Below, piece after piece: positions 9,330 to 15,393 of a DNA stretch of 26,003 bases (position 1 is its first letter; every line of letters starts with the position of its first letter). The notes under the pieces are model-generated. The model had not been told where the DNA came from. It did not search any database and saw only the letters and a list, made by a program, of their open reading frames with translations. The DNA comes from Profundicola sp964553105 (lineage in GTDB: Bacteria > Bacteroidota > Bacteroidia > Flavobacteriales > Weeksellaceae), in the NCBI GenBank assembly GCA_964553105.1, contig CAZKJO010000035.1, positions 1-26,003 of the forward strand, written 5' to 3'. The position numbers and the translations under genes are program-made.

Positions 9330-9615
9330 ATTTATATTCAATCCAATAATTAAATCTTTATAATTAATATATATTTAGTTTTTGATTAACTTTAAAATCC
9401 TAGAAAAAATCGTCTAATATCAGACATAAAAGGGTTTAAACTAGTCTATATCTTATAATCTACCTAAAAACATTCACTCTTAAAAACCTTATAATTTTCT
9501 ATCTCTAAAATATTCCCTAACTTACTAACTATCTAAGTATTAGAAAACAAAGGCCATATCTTTATCTAAGTCTTATTAGATAAAAATAATATACCAATTT
9601 TTAAAATATTCTATT
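9330..9615 (+). promoter_or_regulatory. Non-coding upstream region of the cupin gene with paired repeats
   Basis: Very AT-rich and without a gene. Its notable content is a pair of similar elements: TATCTAAGTATTAGA at 9530-9544 and TATCTAAGTCTTATTAGA at 9563-9580, whose starts are 33 bp apart. The second copy is part of a 9-bp inverted repeat, TTTATCTAA (9561-9569) and TTAGATAAA (9576-9584) with a 6-nt loop, ending 31 bp before the cupin start. A dimeric regulator binding two sites three helical turns apart would fit. I see no convincing TAnnTTTG element here. Confidence 0.4.
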
Positions 9616-9912
9616 ATGAAAAATGTTACAAACCCTAAAGTAAAACTACTAGCTTCTGGATCTAAGTTGGTAGCCAAACAAATGCAAGCCAACGCAGGAG
9701 ATTTATTACCGATGCATGAAGCTAATTTGGAGTCTATTTTATTCATTCACCAAGGAGAATGTATCTTGCATATTAATAATGAAGAAAAGCAATTAAAACC
9801 TGGTGATGCAATTATAATTCCTCAAGATGTCAAACATCAAATCATGGTAAAATCGGACTTAAAAGGAATTCATTTCATGCCAAAAGAAATTGAATTTCAA
9901 TTTTTTAAGTAA
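9616..9912 (+). CDS. Small single-domain cupin protein
   Basis: A 98-aa protein made almost entirely of one cupin beta-barrel. Motif 1 lies around residues 34-50 (H34, E35, then the GECILHI strand) and motif 2 around 62-77 (PGDAIIIPQDVKHQI), with His34 and His75 as possible metal ligands. No signal peptide is seen, so it is cytoplasmic. Function cannot be told from the fold: stand-alone cupins of this size include small-molecule sensors, isomerases and uncharacterised proteins. It is followed after 38 bp by the DUF6150 gene on the same strand, with no terminator between, so the two may be co-transcribed. The upstream region has operator-like repeats. Confidence 0.8.
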   Translation: MKNVTNPKVKLLASGSKLVAKQMQANAGDLLPMHEANLESILFIHQGECILHINNEEKQLKPGDAIIIPQDVKHQIMVKSDLKGIHFMPKEIEFQFFK

Positions 9913-9950
9913 TTATTTTAAATTAATGCCCATCCTTTAAATCCAATATC

Positions 9951-10289
9951 ATGTTTCAAAAGCTCCTACTTCTCTTTAGCCTACTACTCATTTCAAATTA
10001 CATAAACGCACAAAAAGTATTTACTGTAGATTATGAAAGTCAAGCTGACGTAAAGGTTTATGTGGTGAATTATGAAAGTCAAGCCGATTTAAAAGTTTAC
10101 CGAGTTCAATATGAAAGTCGAGCGACTGACAACGAAGGAAAATGGTTTTTCACACATTATTCCTCTCAAGCTCTGAAAAAAATATATTTTGTGGATTACG
10201 AAAGCCAAGCGGATTTAAAAATTTACTTTGTGGATTATGAATCTCAGGCGGGTTGGAAAAACAATGCCACAAAACACCTGATGTATTAA
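9951..10289 (+). CDS. DUF6150-type secreted repeat protein
   Basis: A 112-aa exported protein of unknown function; I recognise the pattern as DUF6150. The signal peptide is residues 1-20 (ending INA-Q). The mature part consists of six short repeats centred on YESQA: starts at residues 28, 41, 54 (YESRA), 70 (YSSQA), 83 and 96, with spacings 13, 13, 16, 13, 13. Each unit reads roughly Y-x-V-x-Y-E-S-Q-A-D-L-K-V, alternating aromatic, hydrophobic and polar residues as in a beta strand. The repeats are visible in DNA too: TTATGAAAGTCAAGC recurs at 10031 and 10070, 39 bp apart. The C terminus is HLMY. It lies downstream of the cupin gene. The family is fairly sure; the role is unknown. Confidence 0.8.
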   Translation: MFQKLLLLFSLLLISNYINAQKVFTVDYESQADVKVYVVNYESQADLKVYRVQYESRATDNEGKWFFTHYSSQALKKIYFVDYESQADLKIYFVDYESQAGWKNNATKHLMY

Positions 10290-10343
10290 ATATTTAAATT
10301 GACTAGAACAGCACTAGAGCGTATATAATTAAGGAAATCTATT

Positions 10344-10351
10344 TAGGTTTG
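10344..10351 (+). promoter_or_regulatory. Candidate -7 promoter element of the arylamine N-acetyltransferase gene
   Basis: TAGGTTTG fits TAnnTTTG exactly and lies 23 bp before the ATG at 10375, giving a predicted leader of roughly 18 nt. No good -33 element is visible. Its position supports 10375 rather than the later TTG at 10422 as the original gene start. Confidence 0.4.
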
Positions 10352-10374
10352 TAAATCGATAAGAGTTATAAAAA

Positions 10375-11169
10375 ATGAAAGATTTTAAATTTAATCAAGA
10401 GGAATATTTAAAAAGATTAACTTGAATTCAGATATTTCGGTTGACTTCGAAAGCTTGAAAAGGATTCATCGAGCACAACATTTAATCATTCCCTTTGAGA
10501 ACCTCGATATTTGGATAGGGAGAAAAATTAATATCGACTCGACCTCTATCTTCAAAAAATTGGTTCAAAAAAAGCGCGGTGGCTACTGCTTTGAAAGTAA
10601 TGGTCTTTTATTACTGGCATTGAAAAGCTTTGGTTTTGAAGCTAGACCAATACTTGGAAGAGTACATGTTTCAGGGCAGCCCAGTGGTAGATCACATCAA
10701 TCCACCTTAGTGAATTTTGGTGATGATATTTGGTTAGTAGACGCTGGTTTCGGAGCTGAATCTCCCAGAACTCCAATTCCATTAATTCCCAACAAAGTAG
10801 TAAGCTTTGAAGGAATTAGTTATCGAATTATTAAGAGTGAAATGTTTGGTTATATGCTTCAAAATAAAACAAAAAATGATTGGAAAAATTTATATAGTTT
10901 TGATTTAAGCCCAGTCTTGGACATTGATCTAAATCTAGGCAATCACATTACTTCCACCAGTCCTGTTTCATTTTTTATGACGGCACTTATTGCTGCTATT
11001 CCTGTTGAAAATGGAGTAAAAACCTTATATAACGACCGATTGAAAAAGACAATTAATGGCAAAGAAGAAATCATTTTATTAGAGGATAATGCAACCTACT
11101 TAAAACAAATAGAAAAAGAATTCGGTATTCAATTGGACGCTGAATATTCAGATTTAAAACCTATTAATT
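10375..11169 (+). CDS. Arylamine N-acetyltransferase, apparent 5' frameshift, 3' end lost in gap
   Basis: Transfers acetyl from acetyl-CoA to arylamines or hydrazines through a Cys-His-Asp triad, all of which is visible: RGGYCFE (catalytic Cys), GRSHQSTLVNF (His) and LVDAGFG (Asp). IPFENLDI near the N terminus is also family-typical. The longest frame opens only at a TTG (10422). Just upstream, in another frame, an ATG at 10375 encodes MKDFKFNQEEYLKRL, which looks like the missing N terminus and hits a stop at 10423-10425. Joining the two frames needs a single-base change near 10411-10420, inside AAAAAGATTAAC. The gene is therefore either frameshifted or carries a sequencing error. About 250 codons are visible before the run of N begins; family members are usually about 260-280 aa, so little is missing. 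Confidence 0.75.
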
Positions 11170-11269
11170 NNNNNNNNNNNNNNNNNNNNNNNNNNNNNNN
11201 NNNNNNNNNNNNNNNNNNNNNNNNNNNNNNNNNNNNNNNNNNNNNNNNNNNNNNNNNNNNNNNNNNNNN
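11170..11269. other. Assembly gap (100 N)
   Basis: Exactly 100 N, the conventional placeholder for a scaffold gap of unknown length. The acetyltransferase frame enters it. The bases after it (11270 onward) reach a stop within a few codons, but whether they belong to the same gene cannot be told. Confidence 0.97.
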
Positions 11270-11316
11270 GGGCTTATAGATTTGCTGAAACCAATCGGAT
11301 AATATTCAAATTTTTA

Positions 11317-11342
11317 AAGTTTTATAAAACTTCTTATATTTG
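11317..11342 (+). promoter_or_regulatory. Promoter with a 16-bp perfect palindrome (operator candidate)
   Basis: TATATTTG (11335-11342) is a perfect -7 element. Immediately upstream, AAGTTTTATAAAACTT (11317-11332) is its own reverse complement over all 16 bases. A dimer bound there would cover the -15 to -32 region of the promoter. Transcription would start near 11347-11349, exactly at the 5' edge of the structured RNA described next. Confidence 0.55.
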
Positions 11343-11346
11343 CAAA

Positions 11347-11453
11347 GTATTTCGAACCTCAATAGAGGTACCAACCGAGTGTAGTCACCACGGTGGTAAA
11401 ATAATACGGACAGTCGTCAAAATAAACGCAAACTTCCATTTTTTTCGAAATAC
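11347..11453 (+). ncRNA. Structured RNA or 5' leader of unknown class
   Basis: About 107 nt closed by a perfect 10-bp stem: GTATTTCGAA (11347-11356) pairs with TTCGAAATAC (11444-11453). Inside are ACCTC/GAGGT (11356-11369) with an AATA tetraloop and ACCA/TGGT with a CGG loop (11387-11397), enclosed by partly paired CCG/CGG (11375-11377 with 11407-11409). The remainder is A-rich and unpaired. The element begins just where the upstream promoter would start transcription, and the gene at 11488 follows after 34 nt. It does not match the conserved core of any riboswitch, 4.5S or tmRNA I can recall. A free-standing small RNA (for example a flavobacterial 6S-like RNA) is an alternative to a cis-acting leader. 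Confidence 0.5.
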
Positions 11454-11489
11454 AAATAAATCATTATTAACTATTTAATTTATTTGTAT
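11450..11489 (+). promoter_or_regulatory. Start-codon-proximal hairpin competing with the leader RNA stem
   Basis: ATACAAATAAA (11450-11460) is perfectly complementary to TTTATTTGTAT (11479-11489): 11 bp with an 18-nt loop. The 3' strand runs into the ATG at 11488-11490. The 5' strand shares bases 11450-11453 with the closing stem of the upstream RNA, so the two helices cannot both form fully. This is the geometry of a translational on/off switch; function is inferred. Confidence 0.4.
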
Positions 11490-12117
11490 GAAATTTCTTA
11501 TTCAACTTTCGTTTACCGATTTAGATGCTAAATCACTAGAAACAGATGTCTTAATCAAAAATTATGCTGATAAAAAAAAGCATGATTTGGCTTACAACAC
11601 ACATGCATGCTTACTAGACATCGAACATCCACGCACAAATTTTATTTTAGAGAAATTAGAGTCAACTCAGCACCAAATCTTGGTTTTCAGTAAAAACAAG
11701 CAATTTATTGAAGTGTTCAAAAATTCTACTGAAGACCGTAATTTTAGTAAAGATTCAGAAATTCAATGGCTTTTAGTTCTGCCTCACCAACATTCAATTA
11801 GACAAGACGAATTGAATACTTTATTATCGTTTCAGTTCTCCTATTCCTTGGATATAAAAACAAGACACGATTTGGTTAGGTATATGAACAAAAATTGGGG
11901 TATCAGTCCATTTACGCGAACTGGTGGAATGGTAACAACTATCAGGAGAATGGATGCCGAAAAGAAATTAGATATTCCTAGTGAATGTAGATCAGGAGTT
12001 ACTATTTCGGTAAGAAATGGTAAAAGAACCAGTGAAATGACGGATCAAGAAAGGGAAATATTTCGTCAACAGCTGATAGATGCCGTTAGAAAAAGTAGTC
12101 CTTCTGCGAAGATTTAA
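11488..12117 (+). CDS. Hypothetical protein, family not recognised
   Basis: A 209-aa, probably cytoplasmic protein: no signal peptide, no membrane segment, mixed charge. I do not recognise the family. Visible traits are an N-terminal strand (KFLIQLSFTDL), a lysine-rich patch (DKKKHD, residues about 28-33), a basic, glycine-containing middle (RYMNKNWGISPFTRTGGMV, about 131-149) and a basic C terminus predicted helical (EREIFRQQLIDAVRKS). The basic second half could suit nucleic-acid contact, but no motif supports this. The gene has its own promoter with a perfect palindrome, a ~140-nt structured leader and a strong terminator 16 bp after its stop, so it looks like an independently and tightly controlled single-gene unit. 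Confidence 0.7.
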   Translation: MKFLIQLSFTDLDAKSLETDVLIKNYADKKKHDLAYNTHACLLDIEHPRTNFILEKLESTQHQILVFSKNKQFIEVFKNSTEDRNFSKDSEIQWLLVLPHQHSIRQDELNTLLSFQFSYSLDIKTRHDLVRYMNKNWGISPFTRTGGMVTTIRRMDAEKKLDIPSECRSGVTISVRNGKRTSEMTDQEREIFRQQLIDAVRKSSPSAKI

Positions 12118-12133
12118 TTTTAAAACTTGGAAT

Positions 12134-12164
12134 GAACGGAACCATAAAACTTATGGTTTCGTTC
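12134..12164 (+). terminator. Strong terminator hairpin
   Basis: GAACGGAACCATAA (12134-12147) pairs with TTATGGTTTCGTTC (12151-12164) over 14 bp with a single G-U and a 3-nt loop, followed by AATTTT. It ends the unit at 11488-12117. Confidence 0.85.
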
Positions 12165-12254
12165 AATTTTCGCAAATTAAAACTTGATTTTAAATGCATA
12201 TTTTAATAATTAATGTATTTTAATTTTCACTTTAAATAAATTCACCTTACGCTT

Positions 12255-12893
12255 ATGAACATGGATTTGGTTGACTTTTTTCTCGAGTCAAAAACGGCGC
12301 ATCTTTCTATGAAAGAAGTAAAAACTTGGTTAGATCAATATTGGGAAAGATATAAATTCTATAGAGATCATTGGTCTTGTAGATTTTGCCCGACTGATCT
12401 GACGTTACCCTGCCTTTGTGATAAACCCGACCCCGAATATCTATTTATTTGGATTTACGAACTTCTATACGACATTCAAAGGTTTCATAAACATGAGAGA
12501 TATTTCGAAAAAGAAATGCTGGAATATGATCAAATTATGTATTCCGAAGTAGATCTTAAAATCTGGACTTACAGAAATGAAAACCTAGGTTTAAATACAT
12601 TTGCTTCATTCAATCGCGACTATTTAGATTATGATTTTCATGACGCAGAAAAGGCCAATCTACGAGTTTTTGGTCCCAACAAGTTGATGCTAGATACAAC
12701 CGTTAATATCATGAGAGAACAGCTTGGGAGAACTGGGGATAGAGTCGTCGAACATGAGATTTATATAAAAAGAGAGGATTTTAGAAACACCGTAATGTTT
12801 GTTCAAGTTTTTAATGAGCTGTTTTTCAGAAGAAAAATCCTACCAGAACGAATAGAGGAATATTATAATATATTAATGTCTGACGAAGAGTGA
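12255..12893 (+). CDS. Hypothetical protein with a four-cysteine CxxC-x7-CxC cluster
   Basis: A 212-aa soluble protein without signal peptide; I do not recognise it. It is rich in aromatic and acidic residues (many Tyr, Phe, Trp, Asp, Glu) and probably mostly helical. The clearest mark is a compact cysteine cluster: Cys42, Cys45, Cys53 and Cys55 in CRFCPTDLTLPCLC, suitable for one zinc ion or an iron-sulfur cluster. There are no other cysteines, which supports a metal role. The start is the ATG at 12255 or the in-frame ATG at 12261. The stop codon lies inside the descending terminator hairpin. The gene follows the unrecognised gene at 11488 but is separated from it by a strong terminator, so it is probably transcribed separately. 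Confidence 0.7.
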   Translation: MNMDLVDFFLESKTAHLSMKEVKTWLDQYWERYKFYRDHWSCRFCPTDLTLPCLCDKPDPEYLFIWIYELLYDIQRFHKHERYFEKEMLEYDQIMYSEVDLKIWTYRNENLGLNTFASFNRDYLDYDFHDAEKANLRVFGPNKLMLDTTVNIMREQLGRTGDRVVEHEIYIKREDFRNTVMFVQVFNELFFRRKILPERIEEYYNILMSDEE

Positions 12894-12918
12894 GGTAATC
12901 CACTCTAGGTCAGACATT
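12875..12918 (+). terminator. Terminator hairpin overlapping the end of the preceding CDS
   Basis: AATGTCTGAC (12875-12884) pairs with GTCAGACATT (12909-12918). After a 2x2 internal loop, AGAGTG (12887-12892) pairs with CACTCT (12901-12906) around an 8-nt loop, and AT-rich sequence with a T run follows. The last codons and the TGA stop (12891-12893) lie inside the stem. Convergent serine hydrolase transcripts may use it too. Confidence 0.75.
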
Positions 12919-12964
12919 ATTTTAATTTAAACTTTGCGTAATTTGTTAAGTAATATGCAAAGAT

Positions 12965-14518
12965 TTATTGTTTGATAAATTTCTCTGTATGAGTATAATT
13001 AGAAGGATAAGCTCCAACTTGCAACAACATCGGTCTTAAATTAAACTCAAAATCTAAAGCCTCAACTTTAGCATCTTTATTTAAGTGAAATTGCATAAAC
13101 TCTTCGCGCTGTGCTGGATTTTTCCAAACTGCTATAAAAGTATCATAATGCCAATGCTCAAGTTTTGCTTCTAAGCCTTCGGTATCCCAAAAATGAAGAA
13201 CTAAATCTTTTCCAACTTGCTTCACTTCTACTTTACCATAAGCCTGGGAACGATAAACCCCAACATAATCTTCTAGTCTCAAACTTGGTTTAGTTTTCTT
13301 AACTCTTGCTTGATGAATTTTATTTCTCTTAGCCATAGCATCATCATAACGTTTTTGATAAGATGCTAAATAACGCTGATTCCAATCTACTTCATTTCCT
13401 CCTAAATAAGCATCCATCACTTGATAAGCCACCGCATTTCCTAAAGAATTAAAAGTATTTCCAACGACTACAATTCCCAAATTAAGCTCTGGCATTAAAT
13501 ACATAGCTGTGTTAAATCCATCGGTAGCACCTCCATGCGTTAAAACCCTCTTTCCTTTATAGTCTAAAATATTCCAACCAAAACCATAAGAACTTTGTGG
13601 ACTCATCGCATTATTGGGTCTATTTACCATTTGTGGTTTATGAATTTCATTCATCTGCTTACTCGAAACAATAGTTTTTCCCTTATAGATTCCTGAAGTT
13701 CCTAGCTGCATCAACATCCACTTATTCAAATCATTCACACTTGAATTCACACCACCAGCTGGTCCAGCATTATCCCAATTTCTTCTTTGAATTCGAACTA
13801 CTTTTCCATCAATTTCTTGATGTGGATAAGCTTGATTATCATTCGGTTTAATTTGTCTAATACTCGTAGTGGTTGAATTCATTTCTAAAGGAGCGAAAAG
13901 TTTTTCTGTCAAAAACTCATTCCAGGTTCTGCCGTCTGTATGCTCAATGATCTGTCCAGCAAGAGAATACATCACATTATTATAAACAAATTCAGACCTA
14001 AAAGGTTTTTCTAAATCCATATAACGCATTTGATAAAGCACACTATCTCTTGGACTTGCCGTCATAAATTGCAATCGATTGCCCAATTTTCTTCCTAAAC
14101 CTACCTGATGAGTTAAAGCATCTCTAATCGTTAGCTCACGTGTCACCCAAGGATCTTGCATTTGAAACCAAGGAATGTGCTGTGTAATTTTATCATCCCA
14201 ATCAATCACTCCTTCATCAACTAAAACTCCTAACGCAGCCGCTGTCATATTTTTACTCACAGATGCAATACTAAAAATCGTGTTGGCATCCACAGCTTCT
14301 CCACTATCCAATTCTTTTTCACCAAATCCTTTGGCATAAATTACTTCGCCATCTTTTACGATTCCAATGGCCATTCCAGGAATTTTCCAATCTTTTTGTG
14401 CAGATTTTACCCAATTATCGAAGTTTTCGGGTAGCGATTGAGCAAATGCTGGTGAAAATAAGCTTCCAACAAATACAATCAACAAAGCAGTTATTAACTC
14501 TGAATGTTGTCTCATCAT
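12965..14518 (-). CDS. Periplasmic serine hydrolase of the beta-lactamase/PBP family (class C type)
   Basis: A 517-aa exported enzyme with a signal peptide (cleavage near AFA-Q, residue 26). It has the class C beta-lactamase-like triad of motifs: SVSK (Ser86 nucleophile, Lys89), YNN (Tyr179, Asn181) and HGG (His328-Gly330) in place of KTG. Such proteins in Bacteroidota are mainly peptidases or esterases acting on D-amino-acid peptides or esters, and true beta-lactam hydrolysis should not be assumed. The C-terminal ~100 residues from about 415 (YVGVYRSQAYGKVEV) look like a DUF3471-type beta domain often fused to this catalytic unit. The start is the ATG at 14518; an in-frame ATG follows at once. 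It is a single gene, convergent with the upstream cysteine-cluster gene. Confidence 0.92.
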   Translation of the reverse strand: MMRQHSELITALLIVFVGSLFSPAFAQSLPENFDNWVKSAQKDWKIPGMAIGIVKDGEVIYAKGFGEKELDSGEAVDANTIFSIASVSKNMTAAALGVLVDEGVIDWDDKITQHIPWFQMQDPWVTRELTIRDALTHQVGLGRKLGNRLQFMTASPRDSVLYQMRYMDLEKPFRSEFVYNNVMYSLAGQIIEHTDGRTWNEFLTEKLFAPLEMNSTTTSIRQIKPNDNQAYPHQEIDGKVVRIQRRNWDNAGPAGGVNSSVNDLNKWMLMQLGTSGIYKGKTIVSSKQMNEIHKPQMVNRPNNAMSPQSSYGFGWNILDYKGKRVLTHGGATDGFNTAMYLMPELNLGIVVVGNTFNSLGNAVAYQVMDAYLGGNEVDWNQRYLASYQKRYDDAMAKRNKIHQARVKKTKPSLRLEDYVGVYRSQAYGKVEVKQVGKDLVLHFWDTEGLEAKLEHWHYDTFIAVWKNPAQREEFMQFHLNKDAKVEALDFEFNLRPMLLQVGAYPSNYTHTEKFIKQ

Positions 14519-14766
14519 GTTTTAATTTATTTAGCTCAAAGATAACAAGAACTTTAGACTATTAAGTTTTGACCAGTATCTTCTCATTCTTTTGCAATAG
14601 TGATTGATGTTTAATGTGAATTTAAAATCAAAATGGGTTTATAAGATTTTGAAATTTGTAAAATAACTTAACAACTCTTCTCTATTAAACTAAATCTTAA
14701 AAAGCATTGCGATTGAGTCGAAATCAATCCATCAGCAAAAATTTCTTATATTAGGTGAATACAATC

Positions 14767-14800
14767 AACTGCATCCTCTAACAAGAAAGGTGCAGTTTTT
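14767..14800 (+). terminator. Terminator-like hairpin just upstream of the haem lipoprotein gene
   Basis: AACTGCA (14767-14773) and CCT (14775-14777) pair with AGG (14788-14790) and TGCAGTT (14791-14797), with one bulged T, a 10-nt loop and a T run to 14800. No plus-strand gene lies upstream, and the start codon at 14815 is only 14 bp later. It is therefore either a leader attenuator or the terminator of an unseen small transcript. Confidence 0.5.
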
Positions 14801-14814
14801 AATACATATTAATA

Positions 14815-15303
14815 ATGAGAAAAATACTTTTGGGCATTTTTAGCATGGGTTTATTAGCATGTAACCAACCACAAGAACCAGTTGCAGTTCTAGAAAAGCG
14901 GATAGATAGCTTAGAAAATCAGTTGGAGAATTCCTATAAGCCAGGATTTGGTGACTTTATGGGGTTCATTCAAACGCATCATGCTAAATTATGGTTCGCT
15001 GGTCAAAATGAAAATTGGGAACTTGCAGACTTCGAGCTTCATGAATTAGAAGAGGCGATTGATGACATTCAAGAGATTCATGCGACAAGAGAAGAAACAA
15101 AATATATTGATATGATTATTGAACCACTTGAAAAGGTGGATGAAGCTGTTGACAACAAAGATAAAGCAGCTTTTAAGCAAAGCTATCAAGCCTTAACAAA
15201 TGCTTGTAATCAATGTCATACCACCGTAAATATGGAATTTATTGAAATTAAAATTCCAGATTCACCGCCATTTTCAAATCAAATTTTCACTCCCAAAGAG
15301 TAA
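14815..15303 (+). CDS. Lipoprotein with C-terminal CxxCH haem-binding motif (cytochrome c-like)
   Basis: A 162-aa protein with a lipoprotein signal: short positive start, hydrophobic stretch and lipobox LLAC with Cys16 as the acylated residue. A short coiled-coil-like heptad region follows (residues 24-40), then mostly helical acidic sequence. Near the C terminus lies CNQCH (Cys131, Cys134, His135), the covalent haem c attachment motif. Helical domain first and haem motif last is the arrangement of cytochrome c' (class II), so I infer a membrane-anchored monohaem cytochrome facing the periplasm or surface. The partner is unknown; the flanking genes are not respiratory. A terminator-like hairpin lies in the leader and a true terminator follows the gene. 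Confidence 0.75.
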   Translation: MRKILLGIFSMGLLACNQPQEPVAVLEKRIDSLENQLENSYKPGFGDFMGFIQTHHAKLWFAGQNENWELADFELHELEEAIDDIQEIHATREETKYIDMIIEPLEKVDEAVDNKDKAAFKQSYQALTNACNQCHTTVNMEFIEIKIPDSPPFSNQIFTPKE

Positions 15304-15337
15304 TTGTTAAATGTAAATCTGACATGATATATAAAAA

Positions 15338-15366
15338 GAAAATCGTCTCAAAAAGAGACGGTTTTC
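15338..15366. terminator. Bidirectional terminator
   Basis: GAAAATCGTCTC (15338-15349) pairs with GAGACGGTTTTC (15355-15366), 12 bp with one G-U and an A5 loop, followed by a long T-rich tract. A-rich sequence on the other side lets it serve the convergent decayed gene too. Confidence 0.85.
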
Positions 15367-15393
15367 TTTTTTCTTTATATAAATATCAATTAT

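Noticed and set aside
10022..10254. 39-bp direct repeats read as a possible CRISPR or minisatellite
   Set aside because: They are in frame and encode the 13-residue protein repeats of DUF6150, with no unique spacers.
11343..11378. tRNA-like TTCGAA segment on either strand near 11351
   Set aside because: The flanking bases do not form a T-arm or cloverleaf; TTCGAA here belongs to the 10-bp closing stem.
12965..14518. Calling the serine hydrolase an antibiotic-resistance beta-lactamase
   Set aside because: The SxxK/YxN/HGG set with a C-terminal beta domain is shared by many peptidases and esterases; motifs alone do not show beta-lactam hydrolysis.
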